Shown here piece after piece: positions 16,874-24,641 of a DNA stretch of 64,000 bases (its first letter is position 1; each line of letters starts with the position of its first letter). A program made the translations under genes and the position numbers. Under the pieces are notes generated by a model. That model was not told the DNA's origin. It saw only the letters and a program-made list of their open reading frames with translations, and did not search any database. This stretch comes from Microtetraspora glauca (lineage in GTDB: Bacteria > Actinomycetota > Actinomycetes > Streptosporangiales > Streptosporangiaceae): NCBI GenBank assembly GCA_001570385.1, contig BBYL01000032.1:1-64000 (forward strand), given 5' to 3'.

Positions 16874-18097
16874 ATGTTCGAACTCAGTGAACGCGGACAG
16901 CACTACCGCGACCGCATGCTCGCCTTCATGGACGAGCACGTCTACCCCGCGGAGAGCGTCTATCGCGAGCAGATGCGCGCGTCCGGCGACGCTAACCACC
17001 ACCCACAGGTCCTCGAGGACCTCAAGACGGAGGCGCGCGTCCGCGGTCTGTGGAACCTCTTCCACCCGCATCCCGAGTGGGGTCCCGGCCTGACCAACCT
17101 CGAGTACGCCCACCTCGCCGAGATCACCGGTCGCAGCATCGAGATCGCACCCGAGGCCGTCAACTGCAATGCGCCCGACACGGGCAACATGGAGGTGCTC
17201 ACGCTCTTCGGCACCGACGAGCACAAGGAGAAGTACCTAAAGCCGCTGCTCGCGGGCGAGATGGCCTCCGCCTTCGCCATGACCGAGCCGACCGTCGCGA
17301 GCTCCGACGCCACCAATGTCGAGACGCGCATGGAGCGCGATGGTGACGAGTACGTCATCAACGGCCGCAAGTGGTGGACCTCCAACGCGCTGCACAAGAA
17401 CTGCAAGGTCCTCATCGTCATGGGCAAGACCGATCCGGACGCCCCGACCCACCGTCAGCAGTCGATGATGGTCGTCCCCATCGACGCTCCGGGCGTCAAG
17501 GTCGAGCGCGGCCTGCCGGTCTTCGGCTACATGGACCGCGAGGGCCACGCCGAGGTCACCTTCACCGACGTGCGCGTGCCCGTCACCGCGCTCCTCGCCG
17601 GGGAGGGTGACGGCTTCATGATCAGCCAGGCCCGCCTCGGACCGGGGCGCATCCACCACTGCATGCGCGCCATCGGCGTCGCCGAGCGCGCCCTCGACCT
17701 GATGATCGACCGGGCCCAGTCCCGGGTGACCTTCGGTGAGCCCGTCGCCAACCGGTCCAACATCATGGACTGGGTCGCCGAGGCGCGCATCGAGATCGAG
17801 ATGGCGCGCCTGCTCACCCTCAAAGCCGCGCACATGATGGACACCGTGGGCAACAAGGTCGCCCGCACCGAGATCGCGGCGATCAAGGTGGCCGCACCCA
17901 ATGTCGCGCTCAAGGTCATCGACCGCGCCATCCAGGTGCACGGCGGCGGGGGCGTGAGCGACGACTTCCCGCTGGCCAAGTGGTACGCCCACATGCGCAC
18001 CCTGCGGCTGGCCGACGGCCCCGACGAGGTGCACAAGGTGACGATCGCCCGCCGCGAGTATCGTCGGCGCAGCTCGGAGCAGGGCAGGCAGAAGTGA
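16874..18097 (+). CDS. Acyl-CoA dehydrogenase, ACAD11/LvaC type
   Basis: ATG 16874 gives 407 residues. The ACAD11-type features are HVYPAESVYREQM near the N-terminus, AFAMTEPTVASSDATNVETR (flavin/substrate site), INGRKWWTSNA, and the C-terminal run FPLAKWYAHMRTLRLADGPD. In ACAD10/11 and in Pseudomonas LvaC such domains act on 4-hydroxyacyl-CoA phosphorylated by a kinase partner, eliminating phosphate to give an enoyl-CoA. The kinase gene overlaps this one (GTGA), supporting that role. Ordinary 2,3-dehydrogenation remains possible. Confidence 0.88.
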   Translation: MFELSERGQHYRDRMLAFMDEHVYPAESVYREQMRASGDANHHPQVLEDLKTEARVRGLWNLFHPHPEWGPGLTNLEYAHLAEITGRSIEIAPEAVNCNAPDTGNMEVLTLFGTDEHKEKYLKPLLAGEMASAFAMTEPTVASSDATNVETRMERDGDEYVINGRKWWTSNALHKNCKVLIVMGKTDPDAPTHRQQSMMVVPIDAPGVKVERGLPVFGYMDREGHAEVTFTDVRVPVTALLAGEGDGFMISQARLGPGRIHHCMRAIGVAERALDLMIDRAQSRVTFGEPVANRSNIMDWVAEARIEIEMARLLTLKAAHMMDTVGNKVARTEIAAIKVAAPNVALKVIDRAIQVHGGGGVSDDFPLAKWYAHMRTLRLADGPDEVHKVTIARREYRRRSSEQGRQK

Positions 18098-19110
18098 TCG
18101 AGGGCATCAACACGGCGGCGATGACCGCATGGATCACCGAGCGCGTCGACCTCACGCCTCCGCTGGCCTACGAGAGGGTCGGACTGGGCCAGTCCAACCT
18201 CACCTACCTCGTCACGGACGCGAAGGGATCGCGCCTGGTCCTGCGACGCCCCCCGATGGGGCAGCTGCTCGCCTCCGCCCACGACGTAGCGCGGGAGCAC
18301 CGGATCCTCTCGGCGCTGCAGGCGGGCGACGTCCCCCTTCCGGTCGTGCACGGCCTGTGCGAGGACCCGGCGGTCGCCGACCGGCCGGTGCTCGTCGTCT
18401 CCTTCGTCGACGGGCTCGTCCTCGAGGACCGCAGCGACGCTGAGGGCTTGGCGCCGGCTGCCCGGCACGCCCTCGGCCTCTCCCTCGGCGATACCCTCAC
18501 CCGCATCCATGCCACCGACCTCGAGCGGGTGGGCCTGGCCGACCTCGCGAGCCACAAGCCCTACGCGGCCCGGCAGCTCAAGCGGTGGGCGGGCCAGTGG
18601 GAGCTCTCGCGCACGCGGGACCTGGCCGACCTGGACCGTCTCACCACGAGACTGCATGAGCACGAGCCCGAGCCGGGCGAGGTCACTCTCGTCCACGGTG
18701 ACAGCCACCTGAGCAATGTCATCGTCGATCCCGTCGGTGCACGGGTGCGAGCCATTCTCGACTGGGAGCTGGCCACTCTCGGTGACCCGCTCGCCGACCT
18801 CGGGACGCTCCTGGCCTATTGGCCCCAGGCCGGTGACCCGCCGACGATTCGTTCCGCCGTCTCGACGGTCGAGGGCTTCGCCTCCCGGAACGAACTCGTC
18901 GAGCACTACGCGCAGGTGTCCGGGCGAGATGTCACCTCCGTCCCCTTCTGGCATGGGCTCGGACTATGGAAGCTCGCAATCATCCTCGAGGGGATACGGC
19001 GACGCCAGCTCGACGATCCGCGCAACCTCACCGCCGTCGGGATGATCCCGGCCGAGGCGGTCGACCAGTTGGTCGCCCACGCACACGTTGCACTGAGCGA
19101 AGACCTCTGA
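18094..19110 (+). CDS. Aminoglycoside-phosphotransferase-family kinase, ACAD11/LvaA type
   Basis: GTG 18094 overlaps the dehydrogenase stop. The 338-residue protein has the APH-fold signatures ERVGLGQSNLTYLV (nucleotide loop), LVLRRPPMGQ with the phosphate-contacting lysine position replaced by Arg, the Brenner motif LVHGDSHLSNVIVD (catalytic Asp and Asn) and ILDWELATLGDPLADLG (metal Asp). Family members fused to ACAD domains phosphorylate the 4-hydroxyl of hydroxyacyl-CoA. With the HAD and ACAD genes it rebuilds the ACAD10 architecture as separate proteins. It is not expected to be an antibiotic-resistance enzyme. Confidence 0.88.
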   Translation: MIEGINTAAMTAWITERVDLTPPLAYERVGLGQSNLTYLVTDAKGSRLVLRRPPMGQLLASAHDVAREHRILSALQAGDVPLPVVHGLCEDPAVADRPVLVVSFVDGLVLEDRSDAEGLAPAARHALGLSLGDTLTRIHATDLERVGLADLASHKPYAARQLKRWAGQWELSRTRDLADLDRLTTRLHEHEPEPGEVTLVHGDSHLSNVIVDPVGARVRAILDWELATLGDPLADLGTLLAYWPQAGDPPTIRSAVSTVEGFASRNELVEHYAQVSGRDVTSVPFWHGLGLWKLAIILEGIRRRQLDDPRNLTAVGMIPAEAVDQLVAHAHVALSEDL

Positions 19111-19150
19111 CGCACCTCCCACGACCATCTCCACCAGAAGGGCACCTGTC

Positions 19151-20269
19151 ATGTCGGATGTCGTACGCGTCGAGTCCCTCAAGAGCGACCTTGGCGTCGC
19201 TCGGATCGTGAGCCTTCCCCGGCCAGAACTCGAGAAGGGGTGGGTCCGGGTCGAGATCGAGCGCGTGGCCCTGACCACGAACAACATGAGTTATGCGGTG
19301 TTCGGCGACGCGCTCGGCTATTGGAACCTTTTCCCAGCCGCGGACACCGACCACGGATGCATGCCGGCATGGGGGTTCGCGCACGTCACGGAATCACGCG
19401 TGGACCAGATCGTCGAAGGCACGCGTGTCTTCGGCTACTTCCCGCTGTCGAACGAGCTCGTCATGCGGCCGACCGCGATCACCACACGCAGCTTTGTCGA
19501 CGCGGCTGCGCACCGAACCGGGACTCCCAAGGTCTACAACGTCTACGAAATCAAGGCTGAAGCCGGCTCGGCCCGGTCGGACAGCTTCGTGTCCATCTTC
19601 CGTCCGCTCTTCATCACCTCATACACGGCCGCGGACTTTCTGCGCGAACGGAACTACTTCGGTGCCGGCCAGATCGTCATCTCCAGCGCATCGAGCAAGA
19701 CGGCCTACGGCATCGCCCACTGCATCGCCGGCGACGCCTCGGTGGTGAAGATCGGCCTGACCTCAGCGCGCAATGGCGACTTCGTGAGGCAGCTCGGCTG
19801 CTACGAGCGGATCGCCGAGTACGGGGATCTCGCTTCCGTCGACCGCGACGTACCGACCCTCTACGTCGACTTGGCGGCGGATCCGGAGCTACGACGTCGG
19901 GTCCATGAGCATTTCGGCGACAGCCTCGTCTACGACTGCCTTGTCGGTTCGACCCAAGGTGTGCAGCTGCCCGACCCCGCTGCGCCCGACGAGAACCTTC
20001 CCGGTCCCCAACCGGAGTTCTTCTTCGCCGCCACGCAACTGGACGCGTACAAGGCGGCCGGGCAGGCGCGCGCCTTCATGGCGCAATACGAGCGTGACGA
20101 GCTCAGCTTCACCGAGCGTGTCGCCGACATCCGCAACCCGTGGATGCGTCTTGAGGAGCACCGCGGCCTGGTCGACGCCCCCAGTGTTATCGCCCAACTG
20201 CACGACGGGACCGTGGATCCGGCCGTGGGTCACATCTTCGAGATTCAACCCACCGGAGCCGGCGAGTGA
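19151..20269 (+). CDS. DUF2855 family protein (medium-chain-reductase-like)
   Basis: ATG 19151 follows AGAAGG. The 372-residue protein shows the DUF2855 pattern: an N-terminal domain with IERVALTTNNMSYAVFGDAL, then a Rossmann-like part with IVISSASSKTAYGIAHC in place of the usual GxGxxG, and FFFAATQLDAYKAAG near the C-terminus. Family members resemble quinone oxidoreductases without zinc ligands and are often found among fatty-acid and polyester genes. A reductase role on an enone or enoyl-CoA is plausible but not shown. It follows the kinase by 40 bp and probably shares its transcript. Confidence 0.8.
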   Translation: MSDVVRVESLKSDLGVARIVSLPRPELEKGWVRVEIERVALTTNNMSYAVFGDALGYWNLFPAADTDHGCMPAWGFAHVTESRVDQIVEGTRVFGYFPLSNELVMRPTAITTRSFVDAAAHRTGTPKVYNVYEIKAEAGSARSDSFVSIFRPLFITSYTAADFLRERNYFGAGQIVISSASSKTAYGIAHCIAGDASVVKIGLTSARNGDFVRQLGCYERIAEYGDLASVDRDVPTLYVDLAADPELRRRVHEHFGDSLVYDCLVGSTQGVQLPDPAAPDENLPGPQPEFFFAATQLDAYKAAGQARAFMAQYERDELSFTERVADIRNPWMRLEEHRGLVDAPSVIAQLHDGTVDPAVGHIFEIQPTGAGE

Positions 20270-20320
20270 AGCTGGCGTTTGGCTCGGATGGCGAGGGCCG
20301 TCGCCATTAGTGTACGAGGT

Positions 20321-21010
20321 ATGCCCGCTCACGAGCCCGAGTCCGAGCGCGGCGTCGACGAGATCCCGGATCTCGTCCACGCCGCTCGGCTCGGCACTCA
20401 GCCCCAGACAGCGCGCGGCCAGCGCACCCGAGCCGCCCTCATCACGGCCGCCCGCACCGTCTTCGAGCGCGACGGGTACGTCGACTCGCGGCTGGTGGAC
20501 ATCGCTGCCGAGGCCAAATGCTCGATCGGCAGCTTCTACACCTGGTTCGACAGCAAGGATGAGGTCTTCGCCGCGGTCCTACACGAAGCGCAGAGCGACA
20601 TGCTCCACCCAGGCACTGGGCGCATCGAGGCCACGGACGACCCCGTGGCGATCATCGCGGCGAGCAACCGAGCCTACTTCGAGGCCTACCGGCGCAATGC
20701 GCGTCTCAATCTCCTCCTCCAGCAGGTGGCCGCGGTCGATCCCCGCTTCCGGGAGATGCGCCGAGCCCGGTCCGCCGCCTTCGTCAACCGCAACGCCCGG
20801 GCGATCTCCGACCTGCAGCAGCGCGGCCTGGCCGACCGGGGCGTCGACGCGTCGATGGCCGCCAAGGCACTCTCGGGCATGGTCGCCCGGCTAGCCCACG
20901 ATGTCTTCGCCTTCGAAGGCGGAGACCATGTCGACGAACTCGTCGAGACCGCCACCCGGCTGTGGACCAATGCCCTCGGCCTCACGACGCCCGAGCTGCG
21001 GGTCGACTGA
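20321..21010 (+). CDS. TetR family transcriptional regulator
   Basis: The N-terminal TetR domain runs RGQRTRAALITAARTVFERD, DIAAEAKCSIGSFYTWFDSK; the ligand domain is all-helical. I choose ATG 20321 (229 residues); an in-frame ATG at 20288 would add 11 residues, and neither has a convincing ribosome site. It is the only intact regulator in cluster 1, so it is the best candidate to bind the TTGAA-N6-TTCAA sites A-E, probably releasing on an acyl-CoA. No copy of that palindrome lies before its own gene, so autoregulation would need readthrough from the upstream operon. Confidence 0.85.
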   Translation: MPAHEPESERGVDEIPDLVHAARLGTQPQTARGQRTRAALITAARTVFERDGYVDSRLVDIAAEAKCSIGSFYTWFDSKDEVFAAVLHEAQSDMLHPGTGRIEATDDPVAIIAASNRAYFEAYRRNARLNLLLQQVAAVDPRFREMRRARSAAFVNRNARAISDLQQRGLADRGVDASMAAKALSGMVARLAHDVFAFEGGDHVDELVETATRLWTNALGLTTPELRVD

Positions 21011-21230
21011 GCTGCCTTCGTCCACCCGGGTCATCCCTCAGGTCGGCGCCCTGGGCATGCCCGGCATGACGGAGTCGCCGGTGCCCCGGACAAGGTCGCT
21101 TGGCTCGTGATCTCACCAGTTCTGCACCGCGAGCTTCGAGGCTCAGCCGCGGCCCTTCGAGGCGCTTGCCTCGCAAGCTCCTCGGCAACCGCTTCCCGCA
21201 CCTCAGCCAGCGTCCAACGAGAGGTTTCCC
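21011..21230. other. Gap between TetR and the quinone oxidoreductase
   Basis: No gene, hairpin or palindrome that I can support. GAGAGG at 21219-21224 is the ribosome site for the next gene. Confidence 0.4.
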
Positions 21231-22186
21231 ATGCGCGCCATCCACATCTCCTCCCTCGACGGACCCGAGGCCGTCGAGGTCGTCGACCTGCCCGACCCGA
21301 GCAACGACGAGCTCGTGACCATCGATGTCAAGGCGGCCGGGGTCGCCTTCCCCGAGCCGCTGCAGACCCGGGGGGCTCTACCAGCTCAGGCCTGACCTTC
21401 CCTTCGTCCCGGGAGCCGAGGTCGCGGGCGTGGTCCGGTCGGCTCCCCAGGGGAGCGGTCTGGCCGGCGGTGACCGGGTCGCCGCGCCCACCCTTCTCGG
21501 CGGCTTCGCCGAGAAGGCTCTCGCCCGGCCGGACCTCACCTTCGTCCTGCCCGACGAGGTGAGCTTCGAGGAAGGCGCATCCTTCACCTTCAACTACGCG
21601 ACCGTCTACTTCGCCCTCATCGAGCGCGGCCACCTGGCCCCGGGTGAGACCGTGCACGTCCACGGTGCCGCCGGCGGCATCGTGGACCGCGGCCATCCAG
21701 GTGGCCAAGGCATTCGGTGCCGGCAAGGTCATCGCGGTCGTCTCCACCGAGGCGAAGGGAGAAGTCGCGCGTGCCGCCGGGGCCGACGAGGTGGTCATGG
21801 CGGAAGGCTTCCTCGATACGGTCCGCAAGTCCGCCGTGGACATCGTCGTCGACCCCGTCGGCGGTGACCGCTTCACCGATTCCCTGCGGGCGCTCAGGGA
21901 GCACGGCCGGCTGCTCGTCATCGGCTTCACCGCCGGGCAGATCCCCGAGGTCAAGGTCAACCGACTGCTGCTCAACAACATCTCCGTCGTCGGCGTCGGC
22001 TGGGGGGCGTACGCCATGCCCCGCCCGGGCCACGTCGGCAAGGAGTGGGAGGCCATGTTGCCGCACCTGCGCAGCGGCGCGCTGCGGCCCGTCGTCGGGG
22101 CCACCCATCCGCTCGAGGACGCGGCGACCGCACTGACCTCCCTCGAGGGGCGGGCTGTCACCGGCAAAGTCCTGCTCGTCCCGTGA
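21231..22186 (+). pseudogene. Zinc-independent quinone oxidoreductase (MDR family), two one-base frameshifts
   Basis: ATG 21231 opens MRAIHISSLDGPEAVEVVDL, then the frame breaks at the G6 run 21370-21375; dropping one G restores LYQLRPDLPFVPGAEVAGVV. A second shift at about 21683 lies in the NADPH-binding loop: removing one base turns HGAAGGIVDRGH into HGAAGGIGTAAIQVAKAFGA. The corrected protein of about 318 residues is a typical NADPH:quinone/enone reductase, with FNYATVYFALIERG and the C-terminal HPLEDAATAL. Both shifts are single-base insertions. Two independent hits favour either decay or poor base calling. Confidence 0.7.
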
Positions 22187-22254
22187 CCGCGGGCCCCCTC
22201 GTCGAGCAACTTCTTCAGCTGTCCGCGGTGCGTCCGTCGTGTCGTCGGGGGGGC

Positions 22255-22725
22255 TCAGGAGCTGAAGCGTCCGATCGACTCGGCGACGAGGATCGGCTTG
22301 TCGATGCCGTCGGCCTCGACGGCCAGGGTCGTGACGACCTTGACCGCGCCGGGCGCTGTCTCCTCGACCGAGGTGATCGTCGCGCGCATCCGGATGCGCG
22401 AGTCCACCGGCAGCGGGTGGATGAAGCGGACCTTGTCGTAGCCATAGTTGAGGCTGTGGGTGAAGCCGTCGAAGGCCATGAGCTCCTCGAGGAACGCCGG
22501 TGTGCGCGAGAGGCTGTAGAGGCCGTGTGCGATCACCGAGCCGAAGGGGGAGTCCGCCGCTCTCGTGGGATCGACGTGGATCCACTGGTGGTCGCCGGTG
22601 AGGTCGGCGAAACCGTCGATCCTCCCTTGGTCGACGACGTGCCACTCGGTCGGGCCGAGCTCGACGCCGACGAGGTCCTCAAGGTCTTGCGCGGAGGTCG
22701 GTCGGTGCTGCGCGGTCTGGGTCAC
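22255..22725 (-). CDS. MaoC family (R)-enoyl-CoA hydratase
   Basis: I choose GTG at 22725 because AAGGAG (complement of 22732-22737) is well spaced; an upstream GTG at 22743 lacks a ribosome site. The product (about 156 residues) is a single hotdog domain with the hydratase motif FADLTGDHQWIHVDPTRAADSPFG (catalytic Asp and His) and IAHGLYSLS. It hydrates a trans-2-enoyl-CoA to an (R)-3-hydroxyacyl-CoA. It is divergent from the SDR at 22832, with operator site C in between, so both are likely controlled together; the SDR would then oxidise the 3-hydroxyl. Confidence 0.88.
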   Translation of the reverse strand: MTQTAQHRPTSAQDLEDLVGVELGPTEWHVVDQGRIDGFADLTGDHQWIHVDPTRAADSPFGSVIAHGLYSLSRTPAFLEELMAFDGFTHSLNYGYDKVRFIHPLPVDSRIRMRATITSVEETAPGAVKVVTTLAVEADGIDKPILVAESIGRFSS

Positions 22726-22761
22726 GGTGAGCTCCTTAGTCACTTGCGGGTTGTCTCGAAC

Positions 22762-22791
22762 GTAGTTGAATGTGAAGCCGGGTTCAAGTAC
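22762..22791. promoter_or_regulatory. Operator-like site C in the divergent MaoC/SDR promoter
   Basis: On the minus strand the core is TTGAACCCGGCTTCAC (22787 to 22772) followed by ATTCAA. It has the same three-half-site layout as A and B, with 22-bp outer spacing identical to B. Its central position fits control of both divergent genes. Confidence 0.62.
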
Positions 22792-22831
22792 GGTCGAGGC
22801 TCCAGGCAGCCGAGACCACAGGAGCTCTCAC

Positions 22832-23599
22832 ATGACAACTGGACAGCAGCGCGTCCGCGTCGCCGTCGTCACGGGCGCGGCTCGAGGCATCGGCGCGGGT
22901 GTCGCCCGGCGGCTCGCGGCCGACGGGATGGCCGTCGCAGTCATCGACCTCGACGAATCGGCCTGCGCGCCCGTCGCCGAGGAGATCACCGCCGCCGGAG
23001 GCCGAGCGCTCGCGGTAGGGGCGGACGTCTCCGACCCGGAGCAGGTCGAGGCCGCCGTCCAGCGGGTCGCCGGGGAGCTCGGCGCCCCGACGGTCGTGGT
23101 CAACAACGCCGGCATCATCCGGGACAACCTCATCTTCAAGATGTCGGTCGAGGACTGGGACACGGTCATGGCGGTCCACCTGCGCGGCGCCTTCCTCGTG
23201 GCGAAGGCATGCCAGTCGTACATGACGCGGGAGGGCTTCGGCCGCATCGTCAACCTCTCCTCGACCTCGGCCCTCGGCAACCGCGGGCAGACGAACTACT
23301 CCGCCGCCAAGGCCGGCGTGCAGGGCTTCACCAAGACCCTCGCCATCGAGCTCGGCAAGTTCGGGGTGACCGTCAACGCGATAGCGCCCGGCTTCATCGA
23401 GACCGAGATGACCGCCGCGACCGCGGCGCGCACGGGCATCAGCTTCGACGAGCTCAAGAGCGCCGCCTCCGCACAGGCCGCGGTCGCGCGGACCGGTCGG
23501 CCCGAGGACATCGCGCACGCCGTCTCCTTCTTCGTCAGCGAGGGCGCCGGCTTCACGACGGGACAGGTCCTCTACGTCGCAGGCGGGCCCTGCGACTGA
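22832..23599 (+). CDS. Short-chain dehydrogenase/reductase, FabG-like
   Basis: ATG 22832 follows AGGAGC. The 255-residue protein has the NAD(P) motif VVTGAARGIGAG, NNAG, catalytic Ser in NLSSTSALG, YSAAK and the GFIETEM loop. Asp at the end of the second strand (VIDLDES) suggests NAD preference. It probably oxidises a 3-hydroxyacyl-CoA. It is divergent from the MaoC gene, and its stop overlaps the start of the next small frame (TGATG). Confidence 0.92.
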   Translation: MTTGQQRVRVAVVTGAARGIGAGVARRLAADGMAVAVIDLDESACAPVAEEITAAGGRALAVGADVSDPEQVEAAVQRVAGELGAPTVVVNNAGIIRDNLIFKMSVEDWDTVMAVHLRGAFLVAKACQSYMTREGFGRIVNLSSTSALGNRGQTNYSAAKAGVQGFTKTLAIELGKFGVTVNAIAPGFIETEMTAATAARTGISFDELKSAASAQAAVARTGRPEDIAHAVSFFVSEGAGFTTGQVLYVAGGPCD

Positions 23600-23787
23600 T
23601 GAGGGCCGCGATGCAGGTCAAGGGCACGTCGCCATCGTCATCCGGCGCTGCCGGCGGCCTGAGCCAGGGCTTCCCCCACGCTGAGTGGTACGCCCAGGTC
23701 CGCACGCTGCGCTTGGCCGACGGGCCCGACGAGATGCACAAGAACGCCCTCGCCCACGAGATCCGGAGGATGACGAAGCGTGACTGA
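23599..23787 (+). pseudogene. Acyl-CoA dehydrogenase C-terminal remnant (ACAD11 type)
   Basis: This 62-residue frame starts at an ATG overlapping the SDR stop. Residues from about 19 on read LSQGFPHAEWYAQVRTLRLA and DGPDEMHK, closely matching the C-terminus of the intact ACAD at 16874 (FPLAKWYAHMRTLRLADGPD). The N-terminal 340 residues are missing, and the segment that should read HGGGG is replaced by KGTSPSSSG. It is a stump of a second ACAD11-type gene. Being fused by coupling to the SDR it may still be translated, but cannot bind FAD as a full domain. Confidence 0.7.
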
Positions 23788-24598
23788 TCTGCAGCAGCGG
23801 GTCGAGCAGCTCCTCGCGAGCCACGAACCCACCACGACAGGACCTGCCGACTTCCTCGGCGCGCAGTTCGACGCCGGGCTCGCCTGGGTCCACTTTCCCG
23901 AGGGAAGGGGCGGACTGAGCCTCGCGCGCGGGCGCCAGCTGGAGGTTGATGCCCTCCTGGAGGCCGCACGTGCTCCCCGGCCGGACGTCGCACGCAACAG
24001 CATCGGCCTCGGCATGGCCGCGCCGACGCTGCTCGCCTATGGCAGCGAGGAGTTGCAGCAGCGCCACCTGCGGTCGCTCTTCGCCTGCACCGAGATCTGG
24101 TGCCAGCTCTTCAGCGAGCCGGGCGCCGGCTCCGACCTCGCCGCTGTCGCCACCCGTGCGGTCCCGGACGGCGACGAGTGGGTCATCGACGGGCAGAAGG
24201 TGTGGACCTCGGGCGCGCACGGTGCCGACTTCGCGATCCTGCTCGCCCGCACGGACACCTCGGTGCCCAAGCACGCGGGCATGACCTACTTCGTCGTCGA
24301 CATGACCGACCCCGGCATCGAGGTGCGCCCTCTCCGTCAGATCACGGGCGAGGCCGAGTTCAACGAGGTGTTCCTCGCCGGGGTGCGGGTCCACGACGGC
24401 AACCGCGTCGGCGCGGTCGGCCAGGGGTGGACAGTCGCGACGACGACCCTCAACAACGAGCGGGTCGCCATCGGCGCCGGCACACACCCGGCTCAAGCGG
24501 GCCAAGGCCGACCAGCTCGCCCTCGGCACGCCCGACCGGCACCGCAGCGACCTCGCGCAGCTGGTGGACCTCCCCGCGAGCTGACCGAGCGCGCCTGA
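23780..24598 (+). pseudogene. Acyl-CoA dehydrogenase, N-terminal two thirds only
   Basis: GTG 23780, with CGGAGGA upstream, starts a 272-residue frame. Up to LNNERVAIGAG (about residue 232) it is a good acyl-CoA dehydrogenase: ARNSIGLGMAAPTLLAYGSE, WCQLFSEPGAGSDLA, IDGQKVWTSGAHGADFA. After this the sequence (THPAQAGQGRPARPRHARP) is unrelated and the C-terminal helical domain is absent. An alternative frame there reads RLKRAKADQLALGTPDRHRS, which may be the tail of another gene joined by deletion. Catalytic activity is unlikely. Confidence 0.75.
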
Positions 24599-24641
24599 CC
24601 AACAGCCTCGCCCCGCCCTCTTCGACCGCTCAGGAGTGACC

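Noticed and set aside
22045..23787. 580-residue plus-strand frame across the MaoC and SDR genes
   Set aside because: Arg/Gly/Asp-rich composition and overlap with better-supported genes. Only the last 62 residues (ACAD remnant) were kept.
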